A DNA stretch of 64,000 nt, from assembly GCF_035825295.1 (NCBI RefSeq), contig NZ_JAYMGI010000002.1:4717001-4781000 (forward strand), given 5' to 3'. Every line of letters begins with the position of its first letter. The stretch's first letter is position 1. The notes under the pieces were generated by a model. That model ran no database searches, was not told where the DNA came from, and saw only the letters and a list, made by a program, of their open reading frames with translations. The stretch is from Actinacidiphila sp. DG2A-62. GTDB taxonomy: Bacteria; Actinomycetota; Actinomycetes; Streptomycetales; Streptomycetaceae. Positions 43,454 through 52,815 of this stretch are shown piece by piece. Made by a program: the position numbers and the translations under genes.

Positions 43454-45412
43454 GTGAGCACCAACGAGAGCCTGGCGAACCTGCTGAAGGAGGAGCGGCG
43501 CTTCGCTCCCCCGGCCGAGATTGCGTCCGCGGCCAATGTCACCGCGGCCGCGTACGAACAGGCCGCGGCCGACCGGCTGGGCTTCTGGGCCGAGCAGGCC
43601 CGCCGCCTGACCTGGGCCACCGAGCCCACCCAGACACTCGACTGGTCGAACCCGCCGTTCGCCAAGTGGTTCGCCGACGGCGAGCTGAACGTGGCGTACA
43701 ACTGCGTCGACCGCCATGTCGAGGCCGGCCACGGCGACCGCGTCGCCCTGCACTTCGAGGGCGAGCCGGGCGACAGCCGCGCGATCACCTACGCCGAGCT
43801 GAAGGACGAGGTCAGCCGCGCCGCCAACGCACTGACCGAGCTGGGCATCGCGGCCGGCGACCGGGTCGCCATCTACCTGCCGATGATCCCCGAGGCGGTC
43901 GTCGCGATGCTCGCCTGCGCCCGGATCGGCGCGCCCCACTCGGTGGTCTTCGGCGGCTTCTCCGCCGACGCCGTCGCCTCCCGCATCGACGACGCCGACG
44001 CCAAGCTCGTCATCACCGCCGACGGCGGCTACCGCCGCGGCAAGCCCTCCGCGCTCAAGCCCGCCATCGACGACGCGGTCGCGCGCACCCCGCAGGTCGA
44101 GCACGTGCTGGTGGTGCGCCGCACCGGCCAGGACGTCGCGTGGACCGATGGCCGCGACCTGTGGTGGCACGAGGTCACCAGCCGGCAGTCCGCCGAGCAC
44201 ACCCCGCAGCCGTTCAACGCCGAGCACCCGCTCTACATCCTCTACACCTCCGGGACGACGGGTAAGCCCAAGGGCATCCTGCACACCTCCGGCGGCTACC
44301 TCACCCAGGCGAGTTACACCCACCACGCGGTCTTCGACCTCAAGCCGGAGACCGACGTCTACTGGTGCACCGCCGACATCGGCTGGGTCACCGGCCACTC
44401 GTACATCGTCTACGGCCCGCTCTCCAACGGCGCCACCCAGGTCATCTACGAGGGCACCCCGGACACCCCGCACCAGGGCCGGTTCTGGGAGATCGTGCAG
44501 AAGTACGGTGTGACGATCCTCTACACCGCGCCCACCGCGATCCGCACCTTCATGAAGTGGGGCGACGACATCCCCGCCAAGTTCGACCTGAGCAGCCTGC
44601 GGGTGCTGGGCAGCGTCGGCGAGCCGATCAACCCCGAGGCGTGGATCTGGTACCGCGAGCACATCGGCTCCGGCAAGACCCCGATCGTGGACACCTGGTG
44701 GCAGACCGAGACCGGCGCGATGATGATCAGCCCGCTGCCGGGCGTCACCGCGACCAAGCCCGGCTCCGCGCAGACCCCGCTGCCCGGCATCGCCGCCACC
44801 GTCGTGGACGACGAGGCCAACGAGGTGCCGAACGGCTCCGGCGGCTACCTGGTGCTGACCGAGCCGTGGCCGTCGATGCTCCGCACCATCTGGGGCGACG
44901 ACCAGCGCTACCTGGACACCTACTGGTCCCGCTTCCCCGGCCGCTACTTCGCCGGCGACGGCGCGAAGAAGGACGACGACGGCGACATCTGGCTGCTCGG
45001 CCGGGTCGACGACGTCATGCTGGTCTCCGGCCACAACATCTCCACCACCGAGGTCGAGTCCGCGCTGGTCTCGCACCCGAAGGTGGCCGAGTCCGCGGTC
45101 GTCGGCGCCACCGACGAGACCACCGGGCAGGCGATCGTCGCCTTCGTCATCCTGCGCGGCACCGCCGAGGACAGCGCGGACCTGGCCGCCGCGCTGCGCG
45201 ACCACGTCGGCAAGACGCTCGGCCCGATCGCCAAGCCCAAGCGCATCCTGGTGGTCTCCGAGCTGCCCAAGACCCGCTCGGGCAAGATCATGCGCCTGCT
45301 GCTGCGGGACGTCGCGGAGAACCGGGAGCTGGGCGACGTCACCACGCTCACCGACTCCTCGGTGATGGACCTCATCCAGAGCAAGCTGCCCTCGGCGCCC
45401 AGCGAGGACTGA
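43454..45412 (+). CDS. acs: Acetyl-CoA synthetase (AMP-forming)
   Basis: The 652-residue enzyme activates acetate to acetyl-AMP and then acetyl-CoA. Motifs are A3 LYILYTSGTTGKPKGILHTS, VYWCTADIGWVTGHSYIVYG, A5 VDTWWQTETGAMMISPLPGV, A7-A8 FAGDGAKKDDDGDIWLLGRV and DDVMLVSGHNISTTEVESAL, and the acylation-site lysine in LPKTRSGKIMRLLLRDVAEN. That lysine is the usual acetylation target that silences Acs. Start GTG 43454. It may be co-regulated with the SulP-carbonic anhydrase upstream (89-bp gap) and precedes nhaA. Confidence 0.97.
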   Translation: MSTNESLANLLKEERRFAPPAEIASAANVTAAAYEQAAADRLGFWAEQARRLTWATEPTQTLDWSNPPFAKWFADGELNVAYNCVDRHVEAGHGDRVALHFEGEPGDSRAITYAELKDEVSRAANALTELGIAAGDRVAIYLPMIPEAVVAMLACARIGAPHSVVFGGFSADAVASRIDDADAKLVITADGGYRRGKPSALKPAIDDAVARTPQVEHVLVVRRTGQDVAWTDGRDLWWHEVTSRQSAEHTPQPFNAEHPLYILYTSGTTGKPKGILHTSGGYLTQASYTHHAVFDLKPETDVYWCTADIGWVTGHSYIVYGPLSNGATQVIYEGTPDTPHQGRFWEIVQKYGVTILYTAPTAIRTFMKWGDDIPAKFDLSSLRVLGSVGEPINPEAWIWYREHIGSGKTPIVDTWWQTETGAMMISPLPGVTATKPGSAQTPLPGIAATVVDDEANEVPNGSGGYLVLTEPWPSMLRTIWGDDQRYLDTYWSRFPGRYFAGDGAKKDDDGDIWLLGRVDDVMLVSGHNISTTEVESALVSHPKVAESAVVGATDETTGQAIVAFVILRGTAEDSADLAAALRDHVGKTLGPIAKPKRILVVSELPKTRSGKIMRLLLRDVAENRELGDVTTLTDSSVMDLIQSKLPSAPSED

Positions 45413-45572
45413 GCCGGCCGCCGCCGGGGGCGGACCCCGGCAGGGCCAAGCCGGGTCCGCGTCCGGCCGCCCGCCGCCCGCTCCACCCCGCGCGCCCGTT
45501 CCCCGCGGCTGGGCAATATCCCGGCTGCGGGGACGCGCGCGCCGACGTAGGGTCGCCGCAGGAGGACGACCC

Positions 45573-46910
45573 GTGACCGATCAGCCCCGGCCGCGCCGCC
45601 GCACCACGGTCCTGCTGGACCGGCTCCCGCTCCCCGAGCGGGCGTTCCTCGCCGACGCGTTGCGGGCCGAGACGGTCGGCGGCCTCCTGCTGCTGCTCGC
45701 CGCGCTGGCCGCGCTGATCTGGACCAACACCGACCAGCACGACTACGAGGCGGTCAGCCACCACCACCTCGGGCCGGCCGCGCTCGGCCTGCACCTGTCG
45801 GTGGCGCACTGGGCGGCCGACGGCCTGCTGACCGTCTTCTTCTTCGTCGCCGGGGTCGAGCTCAAGCGCGAACTCGTGGCCGGCGAACTGCGCGATCCCG
45901 CCGCCGCCGCGCTTCCCGTGGTCGCCGCCGTGTGCGGGATGGCCGCGCCCGCGGTCGTCTATGCGGTGACGGCCGCGGCGGGCGGCGGCTCGCTCAAGGG
46001 CTGGGCGATCCCGACCGCCACCGACATCGCCTTCGCGCTCGCCGTGCTCGCCGTCATCGGCACCGCGCTGCCGGCCGCCCTGCGTGCCTTCCTGCTCACC
46101 CTGGCCGTCGTCGACGACCTGTTCGCCATCCTGATCATCGCGTTCTTCTTCACCTCCGCCATCGACATCGCCGCCCTGCTCGGCGCGGTCGGCGGCCTGG
46201 TGCTGTTCTGGGCGCTGCTGCGCGCGGGGGTGCACGGCTGGTGGGTCTACGTGCCGCTGGCCGTGGTGATCTGGGCGCTGACCGCCAACAGCGGGGTGCA
46301 CGCCACCATCTCCGGCGTCGCGATGGGCCTGATGCTGCGCTGCACGCCCCGGCCGGGCGAGGAGCACACGCCGGGCGAGCGCGTCGAACACCTCGTCAGG
46401 CCGCTGTCCGCGGGGGTCGCGGTGCCGCTGTTCGCGCTGTTCTCCGCGGGGGTGACGATCTCGGCGGGCTCGCTGCGCGAGGTCTTCCACCGGCCCGAGA
46501 CCCTCGGCGTCGTGCTCGGCCTGGTGCTGGGCAAGGCGCTCGGCGTCTTCGGCGGGGCGTGGCTGGCCGCCCGCTTCACCCGCGCCCGGCTGGGCGCGGA
46601 TCTGGTGTGGCCGGACGTGCTGGCGGTCGCGGTGCTGGCCGGCATCGGCTTCACCGTCTCGCTGCTGATCGCCGAACTGGCCTTCGACGACGACCCCGCG
46701 CTGGCCGGCGAGGCCAAGGCCGCGGTGCTGCTCGGCTCGGTGATCGCCGCGGTCGCGGCGGGCTGCCTGCTCAAGCTCCGCGACAACGCCTACCGGGCGC
46801 TGGCCGCGGCGGACGCGGTCGAGGTGACCGACGCGCACCACCTGGGACGTGACGGGGACCGCAGGCTCGCCCCGCCCGGCGGGGAGGCGGGCCATGCTGA
46901 CGACGCGTAA
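45573..46910 (+). CDS. nhaA: Na+/H+ antiporter NhaA
   Basis: The 445-residue polytopic protein has the NhaA core: LRAETVGGLLLLLAALAALI, WAADGLLTVFFFVAGVELKR, ELVAGELRDPAAAALPVVAA, and the signature WAIPTATDIAFALAVLAVIG with LAVVDDLFAILIIAFFFTSA. The two adjacent Asp of V-V-D-D-L are the ion-binding pair. It exports Na+ for protons, acting in pH and salt balance. The C-terminus is an extended, charged tail. Start GTG 45573 after GGAGG. Confidence 0.95.
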   Translation: MTDQPRPRRRTTVLLDRLPLPERAFLADALRAETVGGLLLLLAALAALIWTNTDQHDYEAVSHHHLGPAALGLHLSVAHWAADGLLTVFFFVAGVELKRELVAGELRDPAAAALPVVAAVCGMAAPAVVYAVTAAAGGGSLKGWAIPTATDIAFALAVLAVIGTALPAALRAFLLTLAVVDDLFAILIIAFFFTSAIDIAALLGAVGGLVLFWALLRAGVHGWWVYVPLAVVIWALTANSGVHATISGVAMGLMLRCTPRPGEEHTPGERVEHLVRPLSAGVAVPLFALFSAGVTISAGSLREVFHRPETLGVVLGLVLGKALGVFGGAWLAARFTRARLGADLVWPDVLAVAVLAGIGFTVSLLIAELAFDDDPALAGEAKAAVLLGSVIAAVAAGCLLKLRDNAYRALAAADAVEVTDAHHLGRDGDRRLAPPGGEAGHADDA

Positions 46911-46984
46911 GGCATGATCTAGTGACGACCGGAGACCACCGCCGGCAACCGATCCGTACCGACCCACACGACGGAGGACGCGAG

Positions 46985-47518
46985 ATGAGCGCAGCCTCGA
47001 ACGGTGACGAGCGCAGCCTCGGCCAGTTGTTCGCCTCCGCCACGGCGGAGCTGTCCGCCCTGGTGCACGACGAGATCGCCCTGGCCAAGGCGGAGATCCG
47101 GCAGGACGCCAAGCGGGCGGCGGTGGGCAGCGGCGCGTTCGTGACGGCACTGGCGCTGCTGTTCTTCGCCGTGCCGATGCTCAGCTTCGCCAGCGCCTAC
47201 GGCATCCACGCGCTGGGCATCACCCTCGGCTGGTCGTTCCTGATCGTCTTCGGGGCGTTCATGCTGCTGGCGGGGATCCTCGCGCTGGTCGGCATCGGCC
47301 GCTTCAAGAAGGTCAAGAAGCCCGAGCGGACCATCGCCTCGGCCAAGCAGACCGCCGCGGTGCTGCAGAAGGCCAAGCCGCACCCGCGCGAGCTGCCGGC
47401 CGAGAGCGGCGGGACCGGCGCCGCGGCGATCACGTCGTCCGGCTCCGGCGCCACCCTGGCCGTCTCCGCCGGCGGCACCCCGCCCGCCGTCGAGGACGCC
47501 GCGCCGGGCCGCTCTTGA
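46985..47518 (+). CDS. Phage-holin-like / DUF1469-type membrane protein
   Basis: The 177-residue protein has an amphipathic N-terminal helix (SLGQLFASATAELSALVHDE, IALAKAEIRQDAKRAA) and two membrane helices (GSGAFVTALALLFFAVPMLS, LGWSFLIVFGAFMLLAGILA), then a basic tail. This is the actinomycete holin-superfamily III-like (Phage_holin_3_6) pattern, which in the chromosome is not a lysis gene. Function unknown. It is close downstream of nhaA, with ATG 46985 after GGAGG. Confidence 0.8.
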   Translation: MSAASNGDERSLGQLFASATAELSALVHDEIALAKAEIRQDAKRAAVGSGAFVTALALLFFAVPMLSFASAYGIHALGITLGWSFLIVFGAFMLLAGILALVGIGRFKKVKKPERTIASAKQTAAVLQKAKPHPRELPAESGGTGAAAITSSGSGATLAVSAGGTPPAVEDAAPGRS

Positions 47519-47563
47519 CCTCTCGCGCCCCGGCGGACGGCGAGATGTGACACGCTTCGGGGC

Positions 47564-48523
47564 ATGAACCTCACCGTCGGGTCGCGCGGTCCCTCCGGCA
47601 GTTCCGGCCGGGGCCGCCCGTCGGTGCCCCGTGTCGAGGGGCCCTGGACGCACCGCGACGTGGCCGCCAACGGCGCGCGCTTCCACATCGCGGAGCTGGG
47701 CGACGGCCCGCTGGTGCTGTTGCTGCACGGCTTCCCGCAGTTCTGGTGGACCTGGCGGCACCAGCTGACGGCGCTCGCCGACGCCGGCTTCCGCGCGGTC
47801 GCGATGGACCTGCGCGGGGTCGGCGGCAGCGACCGTACGCCCCGCGGCTACGACCCGCCGAACCTCGCGCTCGACATCACCGGCGTCATCCGCTCGCTCG
47901 GCGAGCCCGACGCCGCGCTCGTCGGCCACGACCTGGGCGGCTACCTCGCCTGGACCGCGGCGGCCATGCGGCCCAAGCTGGTCCGCCGGCTCGCCGTCAG
48001 CTCCATGCCGCACCCGCGCCGCTGGCGCGCCGCGATGCTCACCGACCTGCGGCAGAGCAAATCCGGCGGCTACATCTGGGGCTTCCAGCGGCCGTGGATC
48101 CCCGAGCGGCGGCTGACCGCGGACGACTCCGCGCTGGTCGGCGAGCTGGTGCAGCAGTGGTCGGGCCCGAGCCTGCCCGACGAGGAGTCGGTCGACGTCT
48201 ACCGCCGGGCCATGCAGATCCCGTCCACCGCGCACTGCGCCGTCGAGCCGTACCGCTGGATGGTGCGCTCGATGGTCCGCCCGGACGGCATCCAGTTCAA
48301 CCGCCGGATGAAGCGCCCGGTCCGGGTGCCCACCCTGCAGATGCACGGCTCGCTCGACCCGGCGATCGCCACCCGGTACGTGGCCGGCAGCGGGGAGTAC
48401 GTCGAGGCGCCGTACCGCTGGCGGCTGTTCGACGGGCTCGGCCACTTCCCCCAGGAGGAGGATCCGGCGGCCTTCTCCGCCGAACTGATCAACTGGTTGA
48501 AGGACCCGGAACCGGACCGCTGA
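47564..48523 (+). CDS. Alpha/beta hydrolase, epoxide-hydrolase-like
   Basis: The 319-residue enzyme has GDGPLVLLLHGFPQFWWTWR (oxyanion H-G-x-P), FRAVAMDLRGVGGSDRTPRG (epoxide-hydrolase D-x-R-G-x-G-x-S-D), and the nucleophile loop PDAALVGHDLGGYLAWTAAA with Asp in G-H-D-x-G-G. The acid is probably in the MHGSLDP loop and the His in GLGHFPQEEDP. An Asp nucleophile rather than Ser marks epoxide hydrolases and dehalogenases. The substrate is unknown. ATG 47564, short gap after the holin-like gene. Confidence 0.85.
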   Translation: MNLTVGSRGPSGSSGRGRPSVPRVEGPWTHRDVAANGARFHIAELGDGPLVLLLHGFPQFWWTWRHQLTALADAGFRAVAMDLRGVGGSDRTPRGYDPPNLALDITGVIRSLGEPDAALVGHDLGGYLAWTAAAMRPKLVRRLAVSSMPHPRRWRAAMLTDLRQSKSGGYIWGFQRPWIPERRLTADDSALVGELVQQWSGPSLPDEESVDVYRRAMQIPSTAHCAVEPYRWMVRSMVRPDGIQFNRRMKRPVRVPTLQMHGSLDPAIATRYVAGSGEYVEAPYRWRLFDGLGHFPQEEDPAAFSAELINWLKDPEPDR

Positions 48524-48877
48524 CCCCCTCTGTGCCACGCGTTCACACGCGTACATATGACGGTCGAACCATCGTCAAAATGCCGGACGCATAGGCCAAC
48601 TGGACCACGAAACGGCGATTACCGACCAAGGGGCGCGGGCACGTTGGTCGGTATGGGTTGGACGCACGACTACCGTGACGTATCGAGCAATCGCCGCCGC
48701 ATCTCCACCGCCGATCGGACGGCGCCCCTGGCCGTACTGCCGCCCGGGCAGGGCCGCCTCGGCATCCCGAGCATCCTCGGTCGCCGCGCCCGCTGGGTCA
48801 GTGCCCGGCTGCGGCACGTACGCGACTGATCAGCGGCCGGCCCGCCGCCGGACCAGGCGCGCCGTGCGGCGCGCCGC
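48524..48877. other. Gene-free stretch between two convergent genes
   Basis: This 354-bp interval has small ORFs on both strands (for example plus 48653-48829) but none with a recognisable family or good start context, and no clear hairpin. It probably serves as the convergent end of two transcripts. Confidence 0.4.
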
Positions 48878-50083
48878 TCACAGCGCGCAGCCCTGGGTGT
48901 CCACCCGCTGCGTCGCGGCGCGCCCCTGCGCCGCGTCCTCGCGCACCTCGTCGGCGGTCAGCGCGTAGCCGGTGTGGGAGTCGTCCAGCGACTTGGCGAA
49001 GACCACGCCGGCCACCTGGCCGCCCGGAGTGAGCAGCGGACCGCCGGAGTTGCCCTGCCGGACGGTGGAGTAGATCGAGTACACGTCGCGGTGCACCGTG
49101 CCGCGGTGGTAGATGTCCGGGCCGCCGGCCTCGATCCGGCTGCGGATGCGGGCCGCCCGCACGTCGAACGGGCCGTTCTCCGGGAAGCCGGCCACGATCG
49201 CGTCGTCGCGCGAGTGCTCGGGGCCGGTGCTGAAGTCGAGCTTCGGCGCGTTCAGATTCGGCACGGCCAGCACCGCGATGTCGCGCTGCCAGTCGTAGAG
49301 CACCACCCGCGCGTCGTACTGCCGGCCCCGGCCGCCGATCTGCACCCGCGGGTCGGTCACGCCGCCGACCACGTGCGCGTTGGTCATCACCCGGTCCCGC
49401 GCGAAGACGAAGCCCGAGCCCTCCAGGATCTTCCCGCAGCCGGGCGCGGTGCCGACGATCTTCACGATGCTGTCGCGGGACTCGGCCACCACCTTGCTGT
49501 TCGCCAGCGCCGGGTCCGGCGGCGGCACCGAGGTGATCGGCTCGGAGCCGAAGGTGCCGAAGACCTGCGGCAGGCCGTTCTGCGCGAGGGCGTTGCTGAA
49601 GTCGTCGAACCAGGTGTCGGCCTGGGCCGGCAGCACGTCGGAGACCCCGAGCAGCACCTTGGACGAGCGCACCTCGCGGCCTATCGTCGGCAGCGTCGTG
49701 GTCGCCAGCGCGGTGCCGATCAGCCACGCCACCAGCAGCATCGCCGCCACGTTGACCAGCGCCCCGCCGCCGGCGTCCAGGACGCGGGCGGGCGACCAGG
49801 TGATCCGGGTGCGCAGCTTGTTCCCCAGGTGCGTGGTGAACGCCTGTCCCACCGACGCGGTCACGATGACCATCGCCACCGCGCAGATCACCGCGACGGA
49901 GCCCGGCGTGGCGTCGTCCGTGGCCTTGTCCCAGATCAGGGGCAGCAGGTAGATGGCGGCCAGGCCGCCGCCGAGGAAGCCCGTCACCGACATGATGCCC
50001 ACGACGAAGCCCTGCCGGTAGCCGACCACGGCGAACCAGACAGCGGCGAGGATGAGCAGGAAGTCCAGCGCGTTCACGGGCAC
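48878..50083 (-). CDS. marP: MarP-family membrane serine protease
   Basis: The 401-residue protein has four N-terminal membrane helices (LDFLLILAAVWFAVVGYRQG, FVVGIMSVTGFLGGGLAAIY, VAVICAVAMVIVTASVGQAF, LVNVAAMLLVAWLIGTALAT), a CvpA-like module, then a trypsin-like protease. Catalytic residues are His in RVMTNAHVVGGVTDPRVQIG, Asp in WQRDIAVLAVPNLN and Ser in STVRQGNSGGPLLTPGGQVA. The two Cys of GTAPGCGKILEG and VDTQGCAL could form the regulatory disulfide known in mycobacterial MarP. Periplasmic acid and oxidative stress tolerance is the known role in Mycobacterium. GTG start at 50083. Confidence 0.9.
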   Translation of the reverse strand: MPVNALDFLLILAAVWFAVVGYRQGFVVGIMSVTGFLGGGLAAIYLLPLIWDKATDDATPGSVAVICAVAMVIVTASVGQAFTTHLGNKLRTRITWSPARVLDAGGGALVNVAAMLLVAWLIGTALATTTLPTIGREVRSSKVLLGVSDVLPAQADTWFDDFSNALAQNGLPQVFGTFGSEPITSVPPPDPALANSKVVAESRDSIVKIVGTAPGCGKILEGSGFVFARDRVMTNAHVVGGVTDPRVQIGGRGRQYDARVVLYDWQRDIAVLAVPNLNAPKLDFSTGPEHSRDDAIVAGFPENGPFDVRAARIRSRIEAGGPDIYHRGTVHRDVYSIYSTVRQGNSGGPLLTPGGQVAGVVFAKSLDDSHTGYALTADEVREDAAQGRAATQRVDTQGCAL

Positions 50084-50246
50084 AACGGTCTCATGCCCGC
50101 CTGAGCACGCGGGACGGTACGGCCAGGAGACCCCCGGATCGGGGCCGCGGCCGGGCCCGACGGACAGGAGCCGTACGGGGGCGGTGCGGTCGTACGGCGC
50201 GGCGCGGACGGCGCGGTCCGCGCGGGCGGCCGGAGCCGCGGCCGGG

Positions 50247-50918
50247 TCAGCCGAGCGGGACCGTGCGGTCGCGGTCCCAGGGCCGCTCCCAGCCCGCGTA
50301 GTGCAGGATCTTGTCGATCAGGCCCGCGGTGAAGCCCCACACCAGCGCGCCCTCGACCAGGAACGCCGGGCCGCGGAAGCCGCTGGGGTGGACCAGCATC
50401 GCCCGGTTCGCCGGGTCGGCCAGATCGGCCACCGGCACCCGGAAGACCCGCGCGGTCTCCGCCGGGTCCACCACCCGCACCGGGCTCGGCTCGCGCCACC
50501 AGCCCAGCACGGGGGTGACGGCGAAGTCGCTGACCGGGATGTAGAGCCGCGGCAGCACCCCGAAGACCTGCACGCCGGCCGGGTCGAGGCCGGTCTCCTC
50601 CTCGGCCTCGCGCAGCGCCGCCCGCACCGGGCCCTCGCCCTCCGGGTCGCCGTCCTGCGGATCGAGGCTGCCGCCGGGGAACGACGGCTGGCCGGCGTGC
50701 GAGCGCAGCGCCGCCGAGCGCTCCAGCAGCAGCAGGTCAGGGCCGCGCTCGCCCTCGCCGAACAGGATCAGCACCGCCGAGGGGCGACCGCCGCCGGCCG
50801 GCGGCAGGAAGCGGCTCAGCTGCTCGGGGCGGACGGCCGCGACGACCGAGGCCACCGGGTCGAGCCAGGACGGGACGCCGGCCGCGGAGACCCGCGCGCC
50901 GCCCCTGGCCTGGGTCAT
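50247..50918 (-). CDS. NUDIX hydrolase, CoA pyrophosphatase-like
   Basis: The 223-residue protein has the NUDIX box G-x5-E-x7-R-E-A-x-E-E-x-G within GGSLDPQDGDPEGEGPVRAA and LREAEEETGLDPAGVQVFGV, preceded by RSHAGQPSFPGG. The L-L-x-x-R-S-x-x-x-x-x-H-x-G-Q-x-S-F-P-G-G block is the UPF0035/CoA-pyrophosphatase signature. It would cleave CoA or its derivatives to phosphopantetheine and 3',5'-ADP. ATG 50918 overlaps the nth stop (ATGA), so it is translated with nth. Confidence 0.88.
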   Translation of the reverse strand: MTQARGGARVSAAGVPSWLDPVASVVAAVRPEQLSRFLPPAGGGRPSAVLILFGEGERGPDLLLLERSAALRSHAGQPSFPGGSLDPQDGDPEGEGPVRAALREAEEETGLDPAGVQVFGVLPRLYIPVSDFAVTPVLGWWREPSPVRVVDPAETARVFRVPVADLADPANRAMLVHPSGFRGPAFLVEGALVWGFTAGLIDKILHYAGWERPWDRDRTVPLG

Positions 50919-51778
50919 GACGCGGCCAGCGGGGGCGCGGGCTGCCCGGGGTAGTCCGGCGGGGGCTTCAGCCGCTGGCCGGGGAAGCCGCCCTTCTCGT
51001 ACTTCAGCAGCTTCTTCGCCTTCTCCGGGTCCGTCTCGCCCTCGCCGAAGGACGGGCACAGATGGGCGATCGGGCAGGCGCCGCACGCGGGCTTGCGGGC
51101 GTGGCACATCCGGCGGCCGTGGAAGATCACCCGGTGCGACAGCATCGTCCAGTCCGACTTCGGGAACAGCCGGGCGACGTCCTGCTCGACCTTCTCCGGG
51201 TCCTCCGAGGTCGTCCAGCCGAAGCGCCGGGACAGCCGGCCGAAGTGCGTGTCGACGGTGAGGCCGGGCACCCCGTACGCGTTGCCGAGCACGACGTTGG
51301 CGGTCTTGCGGCCCACTCCGGGCAGCTTCACCAGATCGGCCAGCTTCTTCGGCACCTCGCCGCCGAAGTCGTCGCGCAGCGCCGTGGACAGGCCCAGCAC
51401 CGAGCGGGCCTTGGCGCGGAAGAAGCCGGTCGGCCGGAGGATCTGCTCCAGGTCCGCCGGGTCGGCCGCGGCCATGTCCTCGGGGGTGGGGTACTTCGCG
51501 AACAGCGCCGGCGTCGTCTGGTTCACCCGCAGGTCGGTGGTCTGGGCGGACAGCACGGTGGCGATGAGCAGCTGGAAGGGATTCTCGAAGTCCAGCTCCG
51601 GATGGGCGTACGGATACACCTCGGCCAGTTCGCGGTTGATCCGCCGGGCGCGGCGCACCAGCGCCACGGGCGGGGCCTGCACGGCGGTCCGTTCGCTCTC
51701 AGCGGAATTCCGGCCGGCCGTCACCCGTCCGGTGGGCGCGGCCGCCCGCTTCTTCTGCACCCTCGGCGTATCTGACAC
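50915..51778 (-). CDS. nth: Endonuclease III
   Basis: The 287-residue DNA glycosylase/AP lyase removes oxidised pyrimidines. The HhH motif is LVKLPGVGRKTANVVLGNAY with the catalytic Lys (G-R-K-T), the catalytic Asp is in LTVDTHFGRLSRRFG, and the [4Fe-4S] loop is CHARKPACGACPIAHLC with the C-x6-C-x2-C-x5-C spacing. The N-terminus has 30 extra basic residues. It shares a transcript with the NUDIX gene, and the crp gene is divergent upstream with the 213-bp control region. Confidence 0.95.
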   Translation of the reverse strand: MSDTPRVQKKRAAAPTGRVTAGRNSAESERTAVQAPPVALVRRARRINRELAEVYPYAHPELDFENPFQLLIATVLSAQTTDLRVNQTTPALFAKYPTPEDMAAADPADLEQILRPTGFFRAKARSVLGLSTALRDDFGGEVPKKLADLVKLPGVGRKTANVVLGNAYGVPGLTVDTHFGRLSRRFGWTTSEDPEKVEQDVARLFPKSDWTMLSHRVIFHGRRMCHARKPACGACPIAHLCPSFGEGETDPEKAKKLLKYEKGGFPGQRLKPPPDYPGQPAPPLAAS

Positions 51779-51913
51779 CCGGCCAGCCTAAGCCTCGCCA
51801 CCGACATACGCGGTCGATACTCTGTGCCGCGACAGGAATCGGGCGCACCCGCACCCGATCGCACCCTTCTCGCACCCCCGGGGCGCGTCCGCGCCGGTGG
51901 ATAAGACATCCTT

Positions 51914-51927
51914 GTGATTGATCGCAC
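51914..51927. promoter_or_regulatory. Candidate Crp-binding site upstream of crp
   Basis: TGTGA-ttgatc-GCACT (51913-51928) contains GTG-N8-CAC, the minimum Crp-type dyad (TGTGA-N6-TCACA in E. coli). It lies 65-80 bp before the crp start, suggesting autoregulation, and could also affect the divergent nth. Confidence 0.45.
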
Positions 51928-51964
51928 TGTTTGAGACGTCGTGCATCATGGGAGATCCCGGCGA

Positions 51965-51979
51965 TGTCGACTGTCGACA
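51965..51979. promoter_or_regulatory. Perfect 15-bp palindrome before crp
   Basis: tgtcgac-t-gtcgaca (51965-51979) is an exact 7-1-7 palindrome ending 12 bp before the crp GTG. It could be an operator or an mRNA hairpin that affects initiation. No regulator is implied by the neighbours. Confidence 0.5.
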
Positions 51980-51991
51980 AGGAGAGAGCTC

Positions 51992-52666
51992 GTGGACGAC
52001 GTTCTGCGCCGTGCCCCGCTTTTCGCGGCGCTCGACGACGAGCAGGCGGCTGAACTGCGCGCCTCCATGACGGAGGTCACGCTCGCGCGTGGCGACTCGC
52101 TGTTCCACGAGGGCGACCCCGGGGACCGGCTGTACGTCGTCACCGAGGGCAAGGTCAAGCTGCACCGGACCTCGCCCGACGGGCGGGAGAACATGCTGGC
52201 CGTGGTGGGCCCCGGCGAGCTGATCGGAGAGCTGTCGCTCTTCGACCCCGGGCCGCGCACCGCCACCGGCACCGCGCTGACCGAGGTCAAGCTGCTGGGC
52301 CTGGGCCACGGCGACCTGCAGCCCTGGCTGAACGTCCGCCCCGAGGTGTCCACCGCGCTGCTGCGCGCGGTCGCCCGGCGGCTGCGCAGGACCAACGACG
52401 TCATGTCCGACCTGGTCTTCTCCGACGTGCCCGGGCGCGTCGCCAAGGCGCTGCTCGACCTGTCCCGGCGGTTCGGCGTGCAGTCCGAGGAGGGCATCCA
52501 CGTCGTCCACGACCTCACGCAGGAGGAGCTGGCGCAGCTCGTCGGCGCGTCCCGCGAGACCGTCAACAAGGCGCTGGCCGACTTCGCCGGCCGCGGCTGG
52601 CTGCGGCTGGAGGCGCGCGCGGTGATCCTGCTGGACGTGGAGCGGCTGGCGAAGCGGTCGCGGTAG
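51992..52666 (+). CDS. crp: Crp/Fnr-family global regulator
   Basis: The 224-residue protein has an N-terminal cNMP domain (DDVLRRAPLFAALDDEQAAE, GDRLYVVTEGKVKLHRTSPD, the phosphate loop in GELIGELSLFDPGPRTATGT), a dimer helix (LRRTNDVMSDLVFSDVPGRV) and a C-terminal HTH (DLTQEELAQLVGASRETVNK, with recognition helix R-E-T-V-N-K). The cAMP-binding G-E-x-x-L-x-x-x-x-R-T-A pattern is complete. In Streptomyces, Crp controls germination and antibiotic onset. GTG 51992 follows GGAGAG. Confidence 0.95.
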   Translation: MDDVLRRAPLFAALDDEQAAELRASMTEVTLARGDSLFHEGDPGDRLYVVTEGKVKLHRTSPDGRENMLAVVGPGELIGELSLFDPGPRTATGTALTEVKLLGLGHGDLQPWLNVRPEVSTALLRAVARRLRRTNDVMSDLVFSDVPGRVAKALLDLSRRFGVQSEEGIHVVHDLTQEELAQLVGASRETVNKALADFAGRGWLRLEARAVILLDVERLAKRSR

Positions 52667-52756
52667 GGGTCGCAAGTAGGGGTCGCGGGAGCGGTTGGCG
52701 CCGGGGCGGTCGGGCCGCGGTGGTTGGGCCGCGGCGGTCGGCGTCGCGCTCGTGGT

Positions 52757-52815
52757 CGGTGCCACGGTCGGGGCGGGGCCTCGCAGGCGGTGCCACGGTC
52801 GGGGCGGGGCCTCGC
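52757..52815. repeat. Direct repeat of 28 bp in the crp-kyn intergenic region
   Basis: The unit starting cggtgccacggtcggggcgg occurs at 52757-52784 and, after 3 bp, at 52788-52815, exactly identical. A shorter word ctcgcggtcggcgcgga is also repeated nearby. These are in the 272-bp gap after crp, which holds no gene. Confidence 0.8.

Noticed and set aside
48653..48829. Small plus-strand ORF (MGWTHDYRDVSS...)
   Set aside because: No recognisable family, and a similar-length ORF opens on the other strand.
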